Positions 21,078 to 30,675 are shown, counted from the stretch's first letter. The stretch is DNA of 64,000 bases from Companilactobacillus heilongjiangensis (GCF_000831645.3 NZ_CP012559.1:2604001-2668000); one strand, 5' to 3'. The notes: a model not told the origin generated them from the sequence alone. Numbers and translations: made by a program.

Positions 21078-22244
21078 TTATTCGGACGTTTGATTTCTTG
21101 TAAAGATTGTATAGTTTTGGTTTTGGTTCCCACTCTCAAAGGAGAAACCATTATCCTCATTCAATGTATTTAATCTTGTTTCTTCATTATCCAAATCTTC
21201 CTCGGATAAGCCTAATTGCTTCCTTAGTTTATTGGATGCACGTCGTAGTTCCTTAGAAGGAATTACTTCATAAGAAGAACCATTGATCATTGAGCCATAT
21301 CCTTGAACGTGATCAGAGCCGATACTCTTGGCCGCACCACGATAATTCAAGAACATTGATTGCATATCGCTAAAGCTCAAGTTAGTTGTCATTGAACTAG
21401 AAATACTATCCAACACTTTTTGATAACGTGTAAATGTCTTGGCACTCGCAGCACTCTTAATAATTGCTGTAATGACCTGACGTTGTCTTAATTGACGTCC
21501 ATAATCACCCTTTGGATCTTCGTAACGCATTCTTGAGTAATCAAGAGCTTGTTTACCGTTTAAATGCATCTTACCCTTCTTAAAATGGGATTCCTTTTGA
21601 CCGGTATCACCATAAGAAAAGCTAAATGGTACATCTACATCAACACCACCAACAGCATTAACAATCTGTGTCAATGAGTTGAAATCAACTTTAACATAAT
21701 AATCAATCGGTACATTCAAGAATTTCTCTGTTGTAGCAACAGCACTCTCTTCATTACCAATATTATAGGCTGAATTGATTTTTTGAATCTTTCTCGTATT
21801 ATTCGAGCTACTCTTCCAAATTTGAGCCATGGAATCTCTTGGAACAGACATCATCGTAGTTTTATTCGTATCCGGATTGACCGATACAATGATCATTGTA
21901 TCTGAATTACCACGATAATCCTTTTCAGAATCCCTGACACCATCGTCAGTTGTATCGACACCTAATAGAAGAATTGAGACAGGTTTCTTATCATTGATAC
22001 GAGTTGAAACTTTCTTACCATCCAAAGGCCTGTAAGTCTTACCCATAGAACTTTGGGTTTGGGCATATAGTCTAAATCCATAAGCACCCATGACGAAAAT
22101 CATAACTAGAAATACTAAACCTAGAATCTTCACAAATGGGCGTTTAATATTACCACCGTTATTAGAGGCTAAGGCACTGTTACGAGTTCGTTGCCGACGC
22201 TCTCTAGACATATTGTTTTTATTGTTTTTATTGTTGTTATCCAT
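21078..22244 (-). CDS. LytR-CpsA-Psr (LCP) family cell-wall glycopolymer ligase
   Basis: 388 residues. A short N-rich cytoplasmic head, one membrane anchor (about 36-55), then the extracellular LCP domain. Visible hallmarks are PVSILLLGVDTT, RGNSDTMIIVSVNPDTNK, TTMMSVPRDSM and ALDYSRMRYEDPKGDYGRQLRQRQVI, whose aspartates and arginines bind the polyprenyl-phosphate head group. LCP enzymes move teichoic acids or capsule from lipid carriers to peptidoglycan. A disordered tail rich in N, Q and E follows. RBS GGAG is about 8 nt before ATG 22244. It appears to form its own transcript. Confidence 0.9.
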   Translation of the reverse strand: MDNNNKNNKNNMSRERRQRTRNSALASNNGGNIKRPFVKILGLVFLVMIFVMGAYGFRLYAQTQSSMGKTYRPLDGKKVSTRINDKKPVSILLLGVDTTDDGVRDSEKDYRGNSDTMIIVSVNPDTNKTTMMSVPRDSMAQIWKSSSNNTRKIQKINSAYNIGNEESAVATTEKFLNVPIDYYVKVDFNSLTQIVNAVGGVDVDVPFSFSYGDTGQKESHFKKGKMHLNGKQALDYSRMRYEDPKGDYGRQLRQRQVITAIIKSAASAKTFTRYQKVLDSISSSMTTNLSFSDMQSMFLNYRGAAKSIGSDHVQGYGSMINGSSYEVIPSKELRRASNKLRKQLGLSEEDLDNEETRLNTLNEDNGFSFESGNQNQNYTIFTRNQTSE

Positions 22245-22404
22245 AAATAAACTCCGATTAATTTGCTATCTACGTTTCTAACAAATTCTCTCTATATTAT
22301 ATAGTAGATAGAATGCAATTATACAGCTTAATTCTACTGATTAAAAATCTTTCTGTAAAAGGCCTTGGTTCAACTGATGCACTAAACATTGAAAGCTTAG
22401 TATT

Positions 22405-22456
22405 TGTCTGCTGTTTCCAGGGCTGAGAACACGAATATTCTCAGCCCTTCCAACTA
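22405..22456. repeat. Miniature family A-like palindrome a2
   Basis: AGGGCTGAGAA (22419-22429) pairs with TTCTCAGCCCT (22438-22448), then CCAACTA, resembling the CCGACTAA end of family A. It is probably a decayed terminal stem. Apart from this and a3, the 588-bp divergent region 22245-22832 holds only AT-rich promoter sequence. Confidence 0.45.
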
Positions 22457-22630
22457 TTTTTTAGGATTAATAATCAAATTAAAGCTTCTCATTTTATTTT
22501 AATACCTTACTTATTGAAATTTCTAAACTGTTCAATGAATTTTAACATTAATAAATACATGTTAGCATCCCCAATATTATGATTGTTCAATAAGTTGATA
22601 ATTTAATCAAAAATCAATCAAAAAAATACA

Positions 22631-22668
22631 TTAGCCGGAGGCTGACATTACTGCCAGCCTCCGGCGGC
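22631..22668 (+). repeat. Miniature family A element a3
   Basis: It begins TTAGCCGGAGGCTG and ends CAGCCTCCGGCGGC, so both family A termini are intact and form a 10-bp perfect stem around a 10-nt loop. The whole interior of a full copy is missing. Confidence 0.75.
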
Positions 22669-22832
22669 CTTCCCAAACAATCTAAATTATATGTTTTTAA
22701 TACCACATGTCAATTTCATTAAAATAATTTTGTCAGAATATAAAGTCGGATATAATCAAAAAACTATCTTATTATTTTTAAGTTTTAGTTCCTAATTTCC
22801 TGTATAATCACCTTCGTAGGAGGATTTGAATA

Positions 22833-24284
22833 ATGCCAGATGCAAATAATGCAAAGACGTTCAGATGGTGGAATATTGCCTTACTAGGTTTTACCACTGT
22901 TTGGGGTCTTAATAACGTTATTAACAACTTTGCCAACCAAGGTTTAGCTGTTATAACTTCATGGATTTTGATCATGATTCTATACTTTGTCCCATACACT
23001 TTGATGGTTGGTCAATTGGGATCAGCCTTTCAAAATGCTGGCGGGGGTGTCAGTTCCTGGGTCAAAGCACTATCCAATAATAAGTTAGCTTACTTCGCTG
23101 CTTGGACTTATTGGGTTGTTCACGTTCCATACCTTGCTCAAAAACCACAAATTATCATGGTTAGCTTGAGTTGGTTATTTAAGGGTAATGGTTCATTTAT
23201 CAAAACTAGTTCCCCATTATTAGTTCAAGGGGCCAGTTTAATTATCTTTCTAGCTTTCGTTTGGTTAGCTAGTAAAGGTACTGCCACTCTAAATAATTTA
23301 GGTAGTATTGCCGGTATCGCTATGTTTACTATGTCAATGCTATTCATTATCTTAGGTGTCAGCGCTCCATTTATCACTCATGTGGCAATCGCTACACCAA
23401 ACATGACTGATATTCACACATATATACCGAAATTCGACTTTCAATACTTTACGACAATTTCTATGTTAGTCTTCGCCGTTGGTGGTTCTGAAAAGATTTC
23501 ACCATACGTTAACAAGACTAAGAATGCTTCCAAAGAATTCCCACTTGGTATGATTATCTTAGCTGTCATGGTTGCTGTTTCAGCCATTCTAGGATCATTT
23601 GCTATTGGTATGATTGTTAACTCTAACCATATTCCATCTGATTTGATGGCTAACGGTGCTTACCAAGCCTTCCAATTCTTAGGTAACAGTTTCCACGTTG
23701 GTAACTTGTTCGTTTGGGCTTTCGCGATTACTAATACAGTTGCTTCAGCCGCTGCCCTTGCTATTTCAATTGATGCTCCATTACGTATGCTTTTAGGTGA
23801 TGCCGATTCTAAATTCATCCCTAAGGCACTTTCAAAGAAAAACAAGCGTGGCGTAGCAATCAACGGTTACAAGATGACTGCCGTTCTTGTTTCTATCTTG
23901 ATTGTCGTTCCTGCTCTTGGTATCAACGGTATGAATGATCTATATAACTGGTTGTTGAACCTTAACTCAATCGTTATGCCTATGCGTTATCTATGGGTAT
24001 TCTTCGCATTCATGATGCTTTCAAAACATATCGAAAGTTTCCAATCAGATTATATGTTTGTTAAGAACAAATACGTTGGTTTCGGATTAGGTCTTTGGAC
24101 TTTCTTCCTAACAGCCTTCGCATGTATCTTAGGTATGGTTCCTAAGATGAATATGGCACAAGATCCATCATCATGGTGGTTCCAATTAGCACTTAACATC
24201 ATCACACCAATTGCTTTGATTACTCTTGGTTTGATTCTACCTGCTATTGCCAAACGTACTAATAAAGATTTAGACGAAGCTTAA
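22833..24284 (+). CDS. APC superfamily amino-acid permease / antiporter
   Basis: 483 residues with about 12 membrane helices. The N-terminus FRWWNIALLGFTTVWGLNNVINNFANQGLA and the GGGVSSW segment in helix 2 resemble the glutamate:GABA antiporter / YjeM branch of the APC superfamily. AVGGSEKISPYVNKTKN in the middle also fits. These import or exchange amino acids at the membrane, sometimes for acid resistance; the substrate here is unknown. RBS AGGAGG lies 9 nt upstream of ATG 22833, and a strong terminator follows. It is monocistronic, with no decarboxylase gene adjacent. Confidence 0.85.
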   Translation: MPDANNAKTFRWWNIALLGFTTVWGLNNVINNFANQGLAVITSWILIMILYFVPYTLMVGQLGSAFQNAGGGVSSWVKALSNNKLAYFAAWTYWVVHVPYLAQKPQIIMVSLSWLFKGNGSFIKTSSPLLVQGASLIIFLAFVWLASKGTATLNNLGSIAGIAMFTMSMLFIILGVSAPFITHVAIATPNMTDIHTYIPKFDFQYFTTISMLVFAVGGSEKISPYVNKTKNASKEFPLGMIILAVMVAVSAILGSFAIGMIVNSNHIPSDLMANGAYQAFQFLGNSFHVGNLFVWAFAITNTVASAAALAISIDAPLRMLLGDADSKFIPKALSKKNKRGVAINGYKMTAVLVSILIVVPALGINGMNDLYNWLLNLNSIVMPMRYLWVFFAFMMLSKHIESFQSDYMFVKNKYVGFGLGLWTFFLTAFACILGMVPKMNMAQDPSSWWFQLALNIITPIALITLGLILPAIAKRTNKDLDEA

Positions 24285-24314
24285 ACTTAATTGCCTCTCT
24301 GCACAGGTGATTTT

Positions 24315-24350
24315 ATAGGACCATCAGTTAATTCTGATGGTCCTATTTTT
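24315..24350 (+). terminator. Terminator after APC permease
   Basis: ATAGGACCATCAG pairs perfectly with CTGATGGTCCTAT across a 6-nt loop, followed by a T-run. Confidence 0.9.
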
Positions 24351-24364
24351 GTCTTTTAAAGCAT

Positions 24365-24543
24365 GCCGCTTGCGGATGCCAGTGATGGAGTCGCTATGAG
24401 GACCGAGCCGAGCCAAGGTCTCGTCTCTCGCTTTGAAGCCTTACCACAAAACGGTAAGTCTCCAAAGTCGCCCTGTGGTGTAATGGCTAAAGCCATTACA
24501 CCACCTCCATTGCTGACTCCATCACTGGCATCCGCAAGCTAAA
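24365..24543 (-). repeat. Family A structured repeat, copy A2
   Basis: About 179 bp, inverted relative to A3, 207 bp away. The outer stem CGGATGCCAGTGATGGAGTC pairs with its complement. Inner elements on the minus strand are GGTGGTGTAATGGC / GCCATTACACCAC, the stem CTTTGGAGACTTACC / GGTAAGGCTTCAAAG, and a loop ACCTTGG. The outer stem is unrelated in sequence to other copies but fully paired. Confidence 0.85.
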
Positions 24544-24660
24544 GTATTTTAAATACTCTGGACATATTAATAACTGAAGTCCTAACAATAGAGATAATAA
24601 TGTCCAAAAAATTATAGCAATTTTGATTCATTCACTCGTATTTAACCTATTAAATACAAA

Positions 24661-24693
24661 GAAGCCAGACCGTAATCCAAACAGTCTGACTTC
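24661..24693 (-). terminator. Probable terminator of PBP operon
   Basis: On the minus strand GAAGTCAGACTG pairs with CGGTCTGGCTTC (two wobbles), then CTTTG. The T-tail is short. It lies beyond repeat A3, about 260 bp past the PBP stop. Confidence 0.4.
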
Positions 24694-24750
24694 ATCAATA
24701 TCTACAATACATTTTTAATTCATACATTAAATCAACTAAAACTAAAACCC

Positions 24751-24933
24751 CAGCCACAGGTTGCCAGCAATTTCACCAGCAGTGAAAATAATATAATGAC
24801 GTCAGTCATTATATTATAGGGCGACTTGGAGACTTACCGGGTTGTGGTAAGGCTTCAAGTCGAGGTTCGAGACCGCTCTTTGGCTCGGACCGGTCCTCAC
24901 AGCAGGTGAAAATTGCTGGCAACCTGTGGCGGC
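24751..24933 (+). repeat. Family A structured repeat, copy A3
   Basis: About 183 bp. The outer stem CAGGTTGCCAGCAATTT pairs with its complement ending AACCTG. The second hairpin is replaced by an unrelated palindrome (ATAATATAATGAC / GTCATTATATTAT). The stem CTTGGAGACTTACC / GGTAAGGCTTCAAG, the hairpin GGTTCGAG / CTCGGACC and the core CACAGCAG are retained. It follows the PBP stop codon (convergent side). Confidence 0.85.
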
Positions 24934-24952
24934 ATCCTTCAATACACCAAAC

Positions 24953-27661
24953 CTAATCACTAGAACTGTCAAAGCTTGAAGATGAATCAGAAGAAGGCGT
25001 TGATGACGATGAAGAACTGGTTGAATTGCCATTGGCATCTATCTTGATGTCTGGCACATTGCCACCATAGCTTCTAATTTCGTTCATAATATCAACGAGT
25101 TTCTGCTTTTGATCAGCTTTATCTGAATCATCGTTCTTATAAGCATCCTTAACCTTCTGCAATTGTGAATTGTACTGTGGCATCAACTTATCGACCATTG
25201 ACTGACGTTTCTGAGCCCGTTCTGTTTCAATTGTTTCCTTCTCAGCCTCGTACTTCGCAACTTTCTTATTATCCTTAGCTGCTTGGAACATGGCCTGACT
25301 CATATTCAGATCCTTTTGTAATTCCAAAATCTGCTTATTGAAATCAATCTTGGCACTCTGGCGTTTAACATTAGCGTTGAGGTAACGAATCTTCTGCAAT
25401 TCACTCAACTTACTATTGTATTGAGACTCCTTAGTAATTGGTGACTCGTTATACTTATCGATGGCTTTTTGAACCTTATCTTCACGACTAAATTCTTCTT
25501 TCTTAGTCAAATGATAGATAATTCGATAATCGAGATTGTAAAGTCGGTTCGTATTCTTATCTTCTTGGTCGGTATTATATTTCGAAAAGTCGTTATCAAT
25601 AATATCTTGAATACTTGGCTTTTCATTGCTTGCCTTAACCGAGATATTGCCACCACTAACTGTGACAGTACTTGGTTTCTTGAAGTTAGTTTGCTTTTGC
25701 TTTGTATAATCGACCATATACTCACCCTCAGCCTTGAAAGCCTGCATCGTCAAAGCATCTTCACTCTGAGTCAAAGTAGATGGCACATCGTTACCAGTCC
25801 AGTTAGCAATCGTGAAATTAGGTGTCATCCCAACAAAATAGGAATCTTTCGTATCATCGGTCGTACCAGTTTTACCAGCCGTGTACTTATAGTTATCCAA
25901 TGCCGCTGCTTTACCCAGACCATCAGTAATAACGGATTGCATGGTATTGAGCATCATATAACTGGCATTCTTCGTATAAACGTCCTTTTTCATGTGCGTA
26001 TTCTGATAAATAAAACGATCATTGTCATTATCATAAATACTCGACAAATTACTTGGATGAATGAATTGCCCACCACGTGAGAATGAACTGTATGCGGAGG
26101 CCATTTCGGTCGTAGTTGTCCCATACTTGAATGAACCAATTGCTAAACGTGGCTCTTCTTTCTGTTCAGGGCTCAAACGAGCAAACTCCATTTTAACTAA
26201 GTCATCATAATAGGTGTGTTTAGTATCCGAAGCCGCTAATTTGTACGCAATTGTATTAATTGAGTTTTCCAAAGCATGACGCAAAGTATTGCTACCTGTA
26301 TAACCGCTGTACCAGTTATGAACTACTGGATTTCCGACAGCAGAATCGATTACGGTACTCTGAGGGAAATATCCACGTTCAAAAGCTGGAGCATAGGCAA
26401 CTATCGGCTTGGCTGTGGAACCAGGTTGACGATAACCACTTATCGCCCGATTAACTTGATCCCCGTTGGTTGTTCGTCCACCGACTATCGCTATAACGTC
26501 GCCAGTTTTGTTATCAACGACGGTACTTGATACTTGTGGCGCTAATTTTCCATGGACATCCCTACCTGTATAAGCCTTATACGTATTATTGACCAATTGC
26601 TCAATCTTATTTTGAACAGTTTCATCAATCGTTGTTCTAATCGTATAACCACCATCCATCAATTGACCATGAGCACGCTCGTATGCTTGTTGGTAACTAG
26701 TATTATAGGCGTTACGGTCAGCGTTATCCTTAAAATCATAACGCATCGTGAAGCCAGCTGACTTCATTAATTCCTCAGTCGCATTGAAGACGGCGTAGCT
26801 CAGCGCATAGTTATTCGAAACATTATTGTCATAACGCTTCTGATTAATCTTCAAACCTAATGGACGCTTACGTGCGGTCAAATAAGTCTTTTTGGAAATC
26901 AAACCACGTTGATGGAAAATATAGAGAATCATGTTACGGCGTTTTATTGTCCGTTGCGGTGCAGCTACTGGATCATAGTAAACTGGATTATTAGGGATGC
27001 CGACTAGCACAGCTAATTTATCAATTGATAAATCTTTTTGATCCTGTGAAAAATAGTAATCCGAGGCGGCACTGAATCCATAAGAACCATGTCCCATATA
27101 GACATCGTTGATATAGAATTCAAGAATCTGTTGCTTGGTAAATTTCTTCTCCAGTTGTTGGGCAATAACCATTTCTTTCAACTTACGCGTTAGATTCTGT
27201 GATTGATCCTGCAAAATAACATTCTTAACTAGTTGCTGCGTTAAGGTCGAACCACCTTCAGTCCGACGATGCAAAACAGTTGAAACGGTCGAACGCAGAA
27301 TACCATACAAATCGACACCATGATGAATGTAGAAACGTTGGTCCTCCACCGCGACTAATCCTTTGCTAATCTTGGGGTTAATGTCATTTATATCAGTATA
27401 ATTGGAACTCGACTGTGACAGTTTCTTGATTTCTTTACCGTTACGGTCATATATAACGGTTGAATTTTTAGGATGAAAGTCTGACTTCTTCAAACCCTGA
27501 CTGTATGAATAGCCATCCGCAATCGTATTTCTAATATCATAGCCATATTTCCACCAGAAAGCTCCGACACTCAAAACAATTAATAAAACGATTGTCAAAA
27601 GTATCCACGGCCATTTTTTTCTTTTTTTGATTAATCTGTGTTCCATTTTTTTCTTACGCAT
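24953..27661 (-). CDS. Class A penicillin-binding protein (glycosyltransferase-transpeptidase)
   Basis: 902 residues: cytoplasmic basic head, one membrane anchor (about 18-36), GT51 domain, transpeptidase domain, and an unusual tail. In the GT51 domain VAVEDQRFYIHHG holds the catalytic Glu, about E106, and EGGSTLTQQLVKN follows. In the transpeptidase domain SxxK is S415-T-A-K418, SxN is S467-I-N469 and KTG is K597-T-G599. The last 200 residues are charged and coiled-coil-like and end in a serine-rich stretch. It polymerises and cross-links peptidoglycan. All catalytic motifs are intact. It starts 9 bp after the unknown membrane protein at 27671-28966 and is surely co-transcribed with it. Confidence 0.9.
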   Translation of the reverse strand: MRKKKMEHRLIKKRKKWPWILLTIVLLIVLSVGAFWWKYGYDIRNTIADGYSYSQGLKKSDFHPKNSTVIYDRNGKEIKKLSQSSSNYTDINDINPKISKGLVAVEDQRFYIHHGVDLYGILRSTVSTVLHRRTEGGSTLTQQLVKNVILQDQSQNLTRKLKEMVIAQQLEKKFTKQQILEFYINDVYMGHGSYGFSAASDYYFSQDQKDLSIDKLAVLVGIPNNPVYYDPVAAPQRTIKRRNMILYIFHQRGLISKKTYLTARKRPLGLKINQKRYDNNVSNNYALSYAVFNATEELMKSAGFTMRYDFKDNADRNAYNTSYQQAYERAHGQLMDGGYTIRTTIDETVQNKIEQLVNNTYKAYTGRDVHGKLAPQVSSTVVDNKTGDVIAIVGGRTTNGDQVNRAISGYRQPGSTAKPIVAYAPAFERGYFPQSTVIDSAVGNPVVHNWYSGYTGSNTLRHALENSINTIAYKLAASDTKHTYYDDLVKMEFARLSPEQKEEPRLAIGSFKYGTTTTEMASAYSSFSRGGQFIHPSNLSSIYDNDNDRFIYQNTHMKKDVYTKNASYMMLNTMQSVITDGLGKAAALDNYKYTAGKTGTTDDTKDSYFVGMTPNFTIANWTGNDVPSTLTQSEDALTMQAFKAEGEYMVDYTKQKQTNFKKPSTVTVSGGNISVKASNEKPSIQDIIDNDFSKYNTDQEDKNTNRLYNLDYRIIYHLTKKEEFSREDKVQKAIDKYNESPITKESQYNSKLSELQKIRYLNANVKRQSAKIDFNKQILELQKDLNMSQAMFQAAKDNKKVAKYEAEKETIETERAQKRQSMVDKLMPQYNSQLQKVKDAYKNDDSDKADQKQKLVDIMNEIRSYGGNVPDIKIDANGNSTSSSSSSTPSSDSSSSFDSSSD

Positions 27662-27670
27662 AATTAGCCC

Positions 27671-28966
27671 CTAATTAACATAGAATGTTATTCCAGAAGA
27701 GATTTGTGACATCAAATTAGACAAGTCTGATGAACTAATTTGCATACCATTGTTGTAACTTGTACCTCCAGCATAGATGAATCCAAGTGTTGATCCATTA
27801 CTGAAGTAAATTGAACTGTTCAATGCTGAATTATTCTTGAACCAGAAGACTGGCGTAGCAGAATTGAAATCAGCTGTCGTATTATCTGGATCAGTTATAT
27901 TCATTGAAGTAAAGTCGCTTTCGCTAGCGTTTGAGACATATTGCCCAAAGTCGCTATTGCTACTATCTGTAACGATTGCATCCGAACTACCAGCATTAAC
28001 GAGTTTCTTAATCGTATACTTGCCGGAACTAACTTGTGAACTAATAACATTAGCGTAACCATCTTGAGCCACATACTTACCACTGACTTTAGTCATCAAT
28101 GCCAAAGTATTCTTACTTGAGTTGTAGTAAAGGACATTCTTACCCGTGATTCCAGATTGTGTTAAAGCATCTGATGCGCCAGTAGTTGAATTGAGACTGC
28201 CAACAATATCGACATTGGCAGGAGTATATTTCTCCGTCAAAGGTGAATTTCTTAGTGCTTCTAGTTCTTGCTTAACTGCCGCAACTCGAGAACTCTCACC
28301 TTGATGATTGGCAAAGTAGTCGTCCATCTTCGTAACATCCTCGGTCCAGCGTTTTTTAACCGTCTTATTTTTAACCAGTTTATAATAAGTATTAACCATC
28401 GAGATTTTCTTAAAGCTCAAACTCGAGTTATCTGCCGTATAAGCATTCCAAGTCTTACTCAAATACTTGTCAGCATCCTGAGTTTGTTCATACCATATCT
28501 GAATCGTATCGAGTTTATTACGCTGCTTTTGATAAACGTCTTGATTCTTCTCTTTTAACAACGTCTTATCCAAATTATTGATGGTATCACTCGTCACATC
28601 ATCACGATAGTCACTTTTGCCGTCATATAACGCGTTAACATCTTTCGTCCGATCCTTACGAGCCTGAATATAGTTCTCGAGCTCATGATATTTTTGAATA
28701 TTGCTCTTCGTAATCACGTAACCATCGCTGACATTGATCACCTTGCCGATGAAATCCAATGAGCGATAGTTTAAATCAGTCTTTAAAACTTCCAATTCTT
28801 TATCCTGATATTGACTAGATATTTTTGAAGTCACAACTGCATTGACGACACCACGTGAAAGCATGATAAAAAAGATGATGGCCGTTACTACACCAACAAT
28901 GCCAGCACTCACCATCAAATAATGCTCTGATTTCGTCCTACTCTTTAAATCTTTCTTATCTTTCAT
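27671..28966 (-). CDS. Single-pass membrane protein of unknown function, PBP operon partner
   Basis: 431 residues from ATG 28966, chosen because GGGGA is 6 nt upstream; the frame could open earlier at a TTG at 28978. A short basic cytoplasmic head and one membrane helix (about 20-40) are followed by a long extracellular region. The proximal half is helical and charged (YIQARKDRTKDVN, KEKNQDVYQKQRNKLDTIQIW). The distal half is serine/threonine-rich and beta-like. The layout is reminiscent of cell-division or wall-synthesis scaffolds in cocci, but I recognise no family. Position directly upstream of a class A PBP suggests a regulator or partner of that enzyme. Confidence 0.6.
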   Translation of the reverse strand: MKDKKDLKSRTKSEHYLMVSAGIVGVVTAIIFFIMLSRGVVNAVVTSKISSQYQDKELEVLKTDLNYRSLDFIGKVINVSDGYVITKSNIQKYHELENYIQARKDRTKDVNALYDGKSDYRDDVTSDTINNLDKTLLKEKNQDVYQKQRNKLDTIQIWYEQTQDADKYLSKTWNAYTADNSSLSFKKISMVNTYYKLVKNKTVKKRWTEDVTKMDDYFANHQGESSRVAAVKQELEALRNSPLTEKYTPANVDIVGSLNSTTGASDALTQSGITGKNVLYYNSSKNTLALMTKVSGKYVAQDGYANVISSQVSSGKYTIKKLVNAGSSDAIVTDSSNSDFGQYVSNASESDFTSMNITDPDNTTADFNSATPVFWFKNNSALNSSIYFSNGSTLGFIYAGGTSYNNGMQISSSDLSNLMSQISSGITFYVN

Positions 28967-29039
28967 TATTTTCCCCAAATATCTAGTTCATCTTGTTATT
29001 ATATATAGTAAATTATCCTACAAATAAAGGGTGGAAATT

Positions 29040-29966
29040 TTGAAAAAATTAAACAAAAAATATATTAAATGGATCATTATTCTTCTCTTACTAGTAATAA
29101 TTGTATCCTCATATGCCCTTAACCTAGGAAAAATCAAAGATAAGACGGTCGATGGCATTGCTTCAATCACCATTCCGTTTTCCCTGATTGTTAATCCTAA
29201 AAACATTGATGAAGATATTGCTCCCAAAGCCGTTGAAATAAATGATGGCGATATGACTAAGGCCAAGCAAGAAGCTATCAACTTAGTCAGCACTATCAAT
29301 GATGACTATGATAATACGAAGGAGCTCTCATTTTTATCCAATGACCAAGAAAAAACTTTGTTGAAAAAGGTTCACGAGAAACCACATCGCTACATTGCCA
29401 AAATGACCCTACTCAACTTTGGAAAAGATTCCATCGGCAAATACATCACTATCAGCTGTAATCGATACGATGATACGAAAAATATTGTCAGTTATCGTTA
29501 TCGACTCTATTATCGTGGCGATTCAATCAAATCAGCTAAGTATCTCAATACCAAGTCTAACAAGTATCCGCCAAAATTTGTTATTTCAAATATCGAATTG
29601 GGCAAATCAGGTAATGATCAGGCCAAGGCTTTCTTGCAACGTTTGAAGACAGCCATTATCAACTCAAATTTGACTGCAACTAATGCTAGCGAACCCGGTA
29701 ACTTCAATCAAATTTCAATCAACTTGGGGTTGAACCCTGATAATAGTAATAATGGTTTATATGCTTTGGCTAAAAATTCTAATGCCCGTGTCAGCAATTC
29801 TAGTATCGTTGGTTATCAGATTTCCGATGTACCTCGATATACTCGGGTTTACATTAAACAATTGAGTAAAGATAATAGTTATTACTATACATTAACTTTC
29901 AGCCGCAATAGTGGACGTTTTATCAATTTCCAGAAGGGTATTATTTCGACCGATGGTAATAATTAA
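29040..29966 (+). CDS. Membrane-anchored extracellular protein, function unknown
   Basis: About 308 residues. Start is probably TTG 29040, with AAAGGGTGG about 5 nt upstream; the in-frame GTG at 29031 overlaps that RBS. One N-terminal membrane helix (about 10-30, IIILLLLVIIVSS), then a soluble extracellular domain without cysteine pairs. A segment GKDSIGKYITISCNRYDDTKNI and several beta-like stretches suggest a compact fold, but I do not recognise it. It is transcribed divergently from the PBP operon with only about 73 bp between starts, so the two may share control. Confidence 0.55.
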   Translation: MKKLNKKYIKWIIILLLLVIIVSSYALNLGKIKDKTVDGIASITIPFSLIVNPKNIDEDIAPKAVEINDGDMTKAKQEAINLVSTINDDYDNTKELSFLSNDQEKTLLKKVHEKPHRYIAKMTLLNFGKDSIGKYITISCNRYDDTKNIVSYRYRLYYRGDSIKSAKYLNTKSNKYPPKFVISNIELGKSGNDQAKAFLQRLKTAIINSNLTATNASEPGNFNQISINLGLNPDNSNNGLYALAKNSNARVSNSSIVGYQISDVPRYTRVYIKQLSKDNSYYYTLTFSRNSGRFINFQKGIISTDGNN

Positions 29967-29996
29967 TTTATTGAAGGTTTAATTAAGTAGCATAAG

Positions 29997-30177
29997 TTAG
30001 TTGGAAGAGTTGAGAGTATTCATCAGCAGCGAAAGTGGCGTTATTGCTTTAGCAATTACACCATCGGGCGTGTTGGAGACCTGCCAGTTTTGCAGGACTT
30101 CAACCGAGGTTCGAGACCGCATTTTGGCTCGAACCGTACCGTGCAGCAGATGAATACTCTCAACTCTGGAAACGGCC
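29997..30177 (+). repeat. Family A structured repeat, copy A4
   Basis: About 181 bp, starting 31 bp after the upstream stop codon. The outer stem AGTTGAGAGTATTCATC pairs with GATGAATACTCTCAACT perfectly. Internal hairpin GTGGCGTTATTGC / GCAATTACACCAT, stem TTGGAGACCTGCC / GCAGGACTTCAA, and perfect 8-bp hairpin GGTTCGAG / CTCGAACC. Best-preserved copy for reading the pairing. Confidence 0.9.
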
Positions 30178-30198
30178 AATTTCAAAAATTTTTCACTA

Positions 30199-30245
30199 AA
30201 AAAGGCAATTCGTCTTCTGAACTTTCAGAAAATGAATTGTCTTTT
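30199..30245 (-). terminator. Terminator overlapping Rrf2 stop codon
   Basis: On the minus strand AAAAGACAATTC pairs with GAATTGCCTTTTTT around a smaller CTGAA/TTCAG stem. It overlaps the Rrf2 stop codon by two bases. Confidence 0.75.
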
Positions 30246-30675
30246 ATTTTTTCTTACTATTGTTAACCAAAATACTATCGATAATTTGTTGTAAAGTCAC
30301 CTGCGCCATACTGTCTTCAGCATTCTTTTGAATCTGATCATATATATCAGTCAAAGTTTCTTGAATATTGCCGCCGACAATACAGGCTGGATTAGTCTTT
30401 TCGTCGATGTGTAAGAGGTTTTGGTTATCCTCCATCACTTTATACACGTCCAAAAGTGTAATCTCATCCGCTGGTCGGCCCAGTTTCGGTGCTACTACTC
30501 CAGGTCGACTGACTAACAAGCCGGCTTTACTTAAGCGTGACATCATTCGACGCACTAAACTAGGATTGGATTCAATACTACCAGCAATCGCAGCGCTTGA
30601 GAGATCTCCATCTTTACAAATGTCGATATAAGCTAATATGTGGACTCCATCGCTTAGTTTATTGGAAAATTTCAT
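30244..30675 (-). CDS. Rrf2 family transcriptional regulator
   Basis: 143 residues. The N-terminal winged helix (SDGVHILAYIDICKDGDLSSAAIAGSIESNPSLVRRMMSRLSKAGLL) and the wing PGVVAPKLGRPADEITLLDVYKVME are typical of Rrf2. A single cysteine sits in NPACIVGGNIQ; the three cysteines needed for an IscR iron-sulfur cluster are absent. It is therefore probably a redox, metabolite or cluster-independent repressor. It lies 65 bp downstream of the QorB-like oxidoreductase in the same direction, and control of that gene is likely but inferred. Confidence 0.85.
   Translation of the reverse strand: MKFSNKLSDGVHILAYIDICKDGDLSSAAIAGSIESNPSLVRRMMSRLSKAGLLVSRPGVVAPKLGRPADEITLLDVYKVMEDNQNLLHIDEKTNPACIVGGNIQETLTDIYDQIQKNAEDSMAQVTLQQIIDSILVNNSKKK

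Noticed and set aside
24365-24933. Insertion sequence or transposon with gene
   Set aside because: No transposase ORF exists between or near the inverted family A copies; they are non-coding elements only.
25469-26080. 203-codon ORF antisense to the class A PBP
   Set aside because: It overlaps the PBP coding frame, with no RBS and composition typical of a shadow frame.
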